Source: Nemertoderma westbladi (lineage: Eukaryota > Xenacoelomorpha > Nemertodermatida > Nemertodermatidae). Taken from it: a DNA stretch of 64,000 bases. Under the pieces are notes generated by a model. That model was given only the letters and a program-made list of their open reading frames with translations, ran no database searches and was not told the origin of the DNA. Where the stretch lies: NCBI GenBank assembly GCA_032718475.1, contig JAUCBJ010002639.1, forward strand, positions 1-64,000. The letters run 5' to 3'. Both the position numbers and the translations under genes were made by a program. Positions 58,797-64,000 of the stretch are shown one piece after another. Numbering within the stretch: the stretch's first letter is position 1; each line of letters starts with the position of its first letter.

Positions 58797-59650
58797 CTGT
58801 ACCTGTACAAGTGGTAGGGTTGTAGGTAAGATCCTTCTAATTTGATACTTACCGAAGGCCTGGACTACTGGTATTATAGTACCTGTACAAGTGGCAGGGT
58901 TGTAGGTAAGATCCTTCTAATTTGATACTTACCGAAGGCCTGGACTACTGGTATTATAGTACCTGTACAAGTGGCAGGGTTGTAGGTAAGATCCTTCTAA
59001 TTGGATACTTACCGAAGGCCTGGACTACTGGTATTATAGTACCTGTACAAGAGGCAGGGTTGTAGGTAAGATCCTTCTAATTGGATACTTCAGTACTTAC
59101 CGAAGGCCTGGACTACTGGTATTATAGTACCTGTACAAGTGGCAGGGTTGTAGGTAAGATTCTTCTAATTGGATACTTACCGAAGGCCTGGACTACTGGT
59201 ATTATAGTACCTGTACAAGTGGCAGGGTTGTAGGTAAGATCCTTCTAATTGGATACTTACCGAAGGCCTGGACTAATGGTATTATAGTACCTGTACAAGT
59301 GGCAGGGTTCTAGGTAAGATCCTTCTAATTGGATACTTACCGAAGGCCTGGACTACTGGTATTATAGTACCTGTACAAGTAGCAGGGTTCTAGGTAAGAT
59401 CCTTCTAATTGGATACTTACCGAAGGCCTGGACTACTGGTATTATAGTACCTGTACAAGGGGCAGGGTAGTAGGTAAGATCCTTCTAATTGGATACTTAC
59501 CGAAGGCCTGGACTACTGGTATTATAGTACCTGTACAAGTGGCAGAGTTGTAGGTAAGATCCTTCTAATTGGATACTTACCGAAGGCCTGGACTACTGGT
59601 ATTATACTACCTGTACAAGTGGCAGGGTTGTAGGTAAGATCCTTCTAATT
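58797..59650. repeat. 80-bp satellite, first block, about ten to eleven copies
   Basis: Exact 80-bp period with unit marks gtacctgtacaagtggcagg, gtaggtaagatccttctaat, acttaccgaaggcc and tggactactggtattata. Copies differ at a few bases, and one has a duplicated ttcagtac. Confidence 0.95.
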
Positions 59651-60055
59651 TTTTTTTCTTTTTTATATGTCAATTTAATAAAGCAAAATGCCAACAAATA
59701 TATACTACGGTACACAATACATTTAGCATTTACGGGGGAAATTCAAACTATTTTTAATATTATTTATTAATCCTGTCCGTCGCAGCAGTCTGTCAGTGGT
59801 AACTGAACTACCCAGCAACCCCGCAGTCCGTGTCCGCGTTCGCCAGCCGTATGGAGGTGTCCAATATCGCGTGGTGAACTGGCCGCTTGGATGCGGAACG
59901 CGCCCCGCGAAGACACATCAGACTGGACCGCAGAAGCGCAAAACTAATTTGTCTCCGGATCCAGGAAACACAGTCGGAGTACCGGATTTCACGGCGGTCC
60001 GACAGCTTGTATGCCAGCCGTTTCACAAACTGGCGCATTGCTGGGCTGGTAATAC
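59651..60055 (-). mobile_element. Insertion inside the satellite, with poly(T) end and transposon-like C-terminal frame
   Basis: The 405-bp foreign segment begins with a T-run (59649-59658, poly(A) on the minus strand), like a retroposed 3' end. The minus strand has an open frame (starting 60077 in satellite, ending 59808) containing FVKRLAYKLSDRREIRYSD and WIRRQISFALLRSSLMCLRG. This motif is known to me from C-termini of transposon proteins in aquatic invertebrates, but the family is not certain. It splits one satellite array into two. Confidence 0.5.
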
Positions 60056-60462
60056 TGGTATTATAGTACCTGTACAAGTGGCAGAGTAATTAATGTAAGA
60101 TCCTTCTAATTGGATACTTACCGAAGGCCTGGACTACTGGTATTATAGTACCTGTACAAGTGGCAGGGTTGTAGGTAAGATACTTCTAATTGGATACTTA
60201 CTGACTTACCGAAGGCCTGGACTACTGGTATTATAGTACCTGTACAAGGGGCAGGGTAGTAGGTAAGATCCTTCTAATTGGATACTTACCGAAGGCCTGG
60301 ACTACTGGTATTATACAGTAGTACCTGTACAAGTGGCAGGGTTGTAGGTAAGATCCTTCTAATTGGATACTTACCGAAGGCCTGGACTACTGGTATTATA
60401 GTACCTGTACAAGAGGCAGGGTTGTAGGTAAGATACTTCTAATTGGATACTTCAGTACTTAC
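60056..60462. repeat. 80-bp satellite, second block, about five copies
   Basis: Same unit as 58797-59650, with a slightly wider spread of small insertions (such as tacagtagtacc). It ends directly at the next dispersed repeat. Confidence 0.93.
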
Positions 60463-61570
60463 CGAATGTTCGCGCTTTTGAAGACCTTTAGCAGTTTAAC
60501 CTGCCAAAATTTATATGTCTTTTAGTTAATTAACACACCTTTAGCATACGACAATATTTTATGCTAATACGCAAAACATTAGCCGAAGCCAGCCCATGCG
60601 CGATCATTCACCCGATGGATCTACACCCGGGAGGCTGAATTCGGATGCTTAGATTTTATTATTGCAGTGTAAGGTTGCAGTGTAAACCTATTGTATTATT
60701 CGATAGATCACTAATATGTAATTTCTGACAGATATTATTAACTTTCGGGAAATATTAACAGTTCCTTTAGGACGTGGCGCTCTATCTATTTAAACAGAGC
60801 TAGGACTTATACTAAACGCAACGATAAGGCTTATGATTAAAGTATAAGTCGCATTCTTTAGGAAATGCTTTGTTACCAGTCACATCACACTCACAATCAT
60901 GCACACTATTCTGCCGACCGTCAGTATATTTGATCACACATAAAGAGAACAGCAATTGACTCAGGTAGTGTCTACTAAATAACATTAGATTCAATACACA
61001 CCACATTGATATAAATCGCAATTGTTATATATAGCCCGCCTCTCTAACCTGTAGTGTATCAAGAAAATTGGGAATTTGGGGTGATTTATCCGTATTCTCC
61101 AAAGGGCAATATTTCCATCAACAAATAGATACAATTAATAACTGACGGTAAATAGCAGTACAAACAATATGATTAGTGCAGTTAAATTAAGTGAGGTAAC
61201 ACCGCCGGTAACAGTTATACTTTCTATAATCTAAGCAGTTTTACTAGAGTTCTTAGAGCCGGTGTTTCTGGCTTAGACAGCAATAACAACAAAGTATCAA
61301 GTAAAAACAGTAAGACTGAACACTCTCCTTATGATCGGCTGAAAAGCTACACGTCGACAGGAAATATCGCTCTGATTGGCTCAAGCCAAACAAAGAACTA
61401 TGCGTCCAATGGATGTTTCCATGTCAGCAACCAGCTGTTAGATGTCGTAATATGAATCATCACGGCTAAGCTGTGAAAGGTAGTTGGTGCATTACAGGTT
61501 TTTTGCCTTACCATGTCCGCCAAAACACGTATATAGCAGAATGACTTTTATGTCCATTAAAACACCTGTA
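60463..61570. repeat. Dispersed repeat of about 1.1 kb, copy B (copy A at 16030-17160)
   Basis: Homologous to 16030-17160 over the full length, with the same conserved blocks (tttcgggaaatattaacag plus cctttaggacgtggcgctct at about 60742-60783; cattagccgaagcca at about 60587). It begins exactly at the satellite edge. Confidence 0.7.
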
Positions 61571-61774
61571 ACGGTACCTTGCGGGCGAGGGGAATATATA
61601 TACAGTTAGAGAACCTTTTTAGAGTATTCCAGCGCCTGGGGGGAAACTGGATTGCGAAGCAAAAGGGGCCAGTTATATCCCACAGAAGCTTTTACACCGC
61701 TCCCAGAAAATGGGATTTGAGTCTATAAATATACAAAAATCACAGTTTCTAATATACGTAAATACTCTAAACAG
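61571..61774. other. Downstream region of the 61775 frame, no gene seen
   Basis: Contains ggcgaggggaatatatatac and gcctggggggaaactggattg. On the minus strand it would be the 3' UTR of the zinc-knuckle frame. Confidence 0.35.
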
Positions 61775-62773
61775 TTAGTCTTTCTTGCGCGGACGGCGTT
61801 TACGCAGTTTTTTAAAGCTAGCAAGAGTCCTTTTCTCTTTGGGGCGAGCCACTTTACGAGGAGGGCTATAACTCCTGGGTGAAGGGTGCAATATGATTGC
61901 ATCAGAAGGTATGGGATTGCGATCGGTATATCCGCCGGTCGAAGTACCGGGTTGATTGACATCAACGTCCGGGGAGAGGGGTCTAACGGCTTTGAGAGCT
62001 CGTTTCAAGACAGCCGCTCTTACGGGTCCTTTACGAGTGGTCTGAACGAGGGCCGTGGGTGGACCATAGGCAGTTAGAAACTTCCTTGGTTTAATGGTTC
62101 TTTCCAACTCGCGTTCGCGGGCTCTGTACTCGTAAGGCCGTCGATATACTTCCTGTAACTCAGGGTGTGAGTTGACAAATAAGTCTCCATAGGCCGGATC
62201 TTGACGGATAAAGTTTATTAAGTTATACGAATTGATGTCACTCGGATTAATGCTCCTGAGGAATTTGCGTACATATTTGGTTGAAATACATTCTCCAACG
62301 CGCTTCAATAGTTCATAACTTGATAGGCGCGATTTCTGCTCGACGGAGGCAAACAAATATGGATGGAACGCATAAACTCCTTCGTAGGCGCGTCCAGGAT
62401 AATAGCGATGGCGTGAATCACAATGTAAATCAGCGTTCGCTTCCCAAGCTCTGATGTAACGTAGTGTGATCATTTCATCTACGCTTTCCAAATCGTGATT
62501 AAAAGGGCAATCGAAACTGGCATGTCCCTTTAGTTGACAATGGTGACATTGAGTCATAAATTGAGGGCAAACCGCAAAAATATGCAAATTATTAAATCTG
62601 CAATACGCGCAATATTTTTCATCGCCGGTTGTTCGTGGAAATAGGAACAGCGGACGTTTGTGTCCATGGGCGTAACATGGTCTCTCGATGCGCATAACCG
62701 ACAACGTTGCCGAGAAACATAGTTGGCATGGCGATAATCGTACGCAGTGAGACACTGTGGACTTTGATACCAT
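61775..62773 (-). CDS. Zinc-knuckle protein of unknown element (C-terminal part)
   Basis: 332 codons. Near the N-terminus are Cys pairs (KYCAYC) and a perfect C-x2-C-x4-H-x4-C knuckle (CHHCQLKGHASFDC), as in gag-type nucleic-acid-binding proteins. A helical middle with Arg/Tyr-rich segments (EVYRRPYEYRARERELER) follows. The C-terminus is Pro/Ser-rich and ends in a basic tail (LRKRRPRKKD). No named family is recognised. The start at 62773 is doubtful, because an upstream stretch in another frame also looks coding with its own Cys pair (CRLC). It may be the gag or ORF1 of a retroelement, or a decayed viral gene. Confidence 0.5.
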   Translation of the reverse strand: MVSKSTVSHCVRLSPCQLCFSATLSVMRIERPCYAHGHKRPLFLFPRTTGDEKYCAYCRFNNLHIFAVCPQFMTQCHHCQLKGHASFDCPFNHDLESVDEMITLRYIRAWEANADLHCDSRHRYYPGRAYEGVYAFHPYLFASVEQKSRLSSYELLKRVGECISTKYVRKFLRSINPSDINSYNLINFIRQDPAYGDLFVNSHPELQEVYRRPYEYRARERELERTIKPRKFLTAYGPPTALVQTTRKGPVRAAVLKRALKAVRPLSPDVDVNQPGTSTGGYTDRNPIPSDAIILHPSPRSYSPPRKVARPKEKRTLASFKKLRKRRPRKKD

Positions 62774-62823
62774 TCTAGGATGTAATCGTTGTCGCTGTTC
62801 CGAGCGCGATAGGCTGAATCTCC

Positions 62824-63222
62824 TCAGATTCTAGACATATTGGTTCGTCTTCCCAGTCTGTTACGAATAGAATTTTCGTTATCTATTCTCGGTTTATCGT
62901 TACGACGCCGCTGGGTATGATATTTAAATAGAACCATTTCCCTTTCGGTGTCTACATCGTCCGTGTCATGTAAATCGATAGGATGGCCGGTAGTTAAGAA
63001 GTCCATATACGTACCATTACGATGCGTATAGCGAGCGGTTAATTTTCAATAGTCCAATTCACGCGTAAGTTGCTCTTGGGACATCGGCGGTTCGATATAA
63101 CGACCATCGTCCTCCGTAATAGTCGGATCGGCTTCACCGCGTATCAAGCTATCCACAAACGCTTGTAAAGGTAGAGTATATCACTTTCTAATACCAAGGT
63201 CATCTTCTATCAATTCCGTCAT
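62824..63222 (-). pseudogene. N-terminal part of the same gene, interrupted by in-frame TGA codons
   Basis: From ATG 63222 one frame runs leftward with stops only at 63183-63181, 63048-63046 and 62826-62824, all TGA, and it looks coding between them (acidic: DLHDTDDVDTERE; basic: QRRRNDKPR). After the third TGA the frame stays open for about 75 codons before the gene continues in the 62773 frame. CpG decay of CGA (Arg) to TGA would explain all three stops. Confidence 0.5.
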
Positions 63223-64000
63223 ATCTGCTATCTGAGTTTATTAATATCAATATAAGTTAATATTTTAGGCAAGCGGGCGTCACTGCCTACTAGGCTTTTC
63301 CCCCCGGACAGTGGGTTTCTCAGCGCCGATGTACCGCTGTCGCAGTGTTTACGCCAACATGTAGCAACAGCACGACAACGATAACCGGCACAAGTCCCAC
63401 CACTGTCCGTCCCAAAAGCTTGAATCCACTTGAGGTTATCTCGGTAGAGTTAGGGCTACTTTACAATTGCGATTAGCTACTGTAAACACACTTTAGTAGT
63501 AACATTCACCTATAAACGCACAAATTCCATACAATCATTACTTATTGCACACATGCATGCCATTTGTCCGTTAGTCAGTGTCTTCCAGAATGTCACGTTA
63601 TTACTATGTATCCTTGGATACTAATAGTGCGCTATGTATACTCTTAGGCTACGCAATGGGGCAAGCTTTTATTGGTCCTTTAACTTGTTTCTAATTCTAG
63701 CGTGGGTGTTGCCATGGTGACATTATGGAAAACTAGCGGTAGAATTAGGGCAATCCTCAGGCATACAGATCTGGGATGTTATTTAATAGTAATTCTTTAA
63801 TTGTCAATATCCTCTTTATGCATGATTTTATAAATTTTATCGGCTATTGACTATATGTTGGAGATTCTCACACTCTAGTACACTCAATATGAATCTCCGC
63901 TCCCATGATCTATTAATTACTGGAATTTTGGGAATGTTATAAATTGTACAAAATGACAATTTATGAAATTCATTTGAATATGAATTTAAATTTATTCCCG
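63223..64000. other. Right-end region, no gene seen; one X-box motif
   Basis: GC-richer at 63270-63470, then AT-rich. No convincing frame. The only marked site is the X-box at 63708. Confidence 0.4.
63708..63721 (+). promoter_or_regulatory. X-box (RFX-binding) motif, near-consensus
   Basis: gttgccatggtgac matches GTNRCC-AT-RGYAAC with one mismatch and is nearly palindromic. In animals such sites mark ciliary gene promoters. Any target gene would lie beyond the right edge. Confidence 0.4.

Noticed and set aside
58797-60462. CRISPR or tRNA-gene array in the 80-bp repeats
   Set aside because: Units are uniform with no unique spacers, and no cloverleaf or A/B box set was found.

Overview
The window reads as nuclear DNA of an invertebrate animal; the phylum cannot be fixed from the sequence. 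It holds animal-type host genes (an SLC44 choline-transporter-like gene, a TBC1D22 Rab-GAP, a secreted fibrinogen-domain protein and a possible ciliary gene). Between them lie BEL/Pao, Penelope-like and LINE retroelement remains, a complete Polinton/Maverick, satellites and many long poly(G) runs. Introns are few: SLC44 is one open frame and TBC1D22 has a single intron.

Layout. 1-13.7 kb: two BEL/Pao retrotransposons, both on the minus strand. The left one (element 1) appears to sit inside the integrase gene of the right one (element 2), and both have broken frames. 13.7-19.8 kb: gene-free and repeat-rich. 19.8-22.0 kb: SLC44 (+). 22.9-23.9 kb: a 19-bp palindromic minisatellite. 25.0-27.3 kb: TBC1D22 (-). 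28.6-28.9 kb: a Penelope-like fragment. 29.4-46.8 kb: the Polinton. 46.8-51.8 kb: a composite repeat with inverted ends. 54.0-54.5 kb: part of a possible ciliary gene. 55.1-57.3 kb: the three-exon fibrinogen-domain gene (-), with a MITE in intron 1. 57.6-60.5 kb: minisatellite, LINE tail and an 80-bp satellite. 61.8-63.2 kb: a decayed zinc-knuckle gene (-).

The Polinton is the main interest. Near-identical 42-bp inverted ends bound about 17.4 kb carrying two convergent gene blocks. The plus block has a protein that may contain PC4-like repeats, a protein-primed DNA polymerase B, a TATA-binding-protein-like protein and two small proteins. The minus block has a nuclease-like protein, an adenain-type protease, a double-jelly-roll major capsid candidate, a basic core/pVI-like protein, two paralogous penton-like proteins, a retroviral-type integrase, a 56-residue basic protein, a YKK-type basic/hydrophobic protein, a packaging ATPase, a RING protein and a further small protein. 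Together these cover integration, replication, virion assembly, genome packaging and capsid maturation, so the element looks like an integrated adintovirus-like virus with intact frames. A TBP-like gene, with possible PC4-like and RING proteins, suggests it also carries some transcription or host-control functions of its own.
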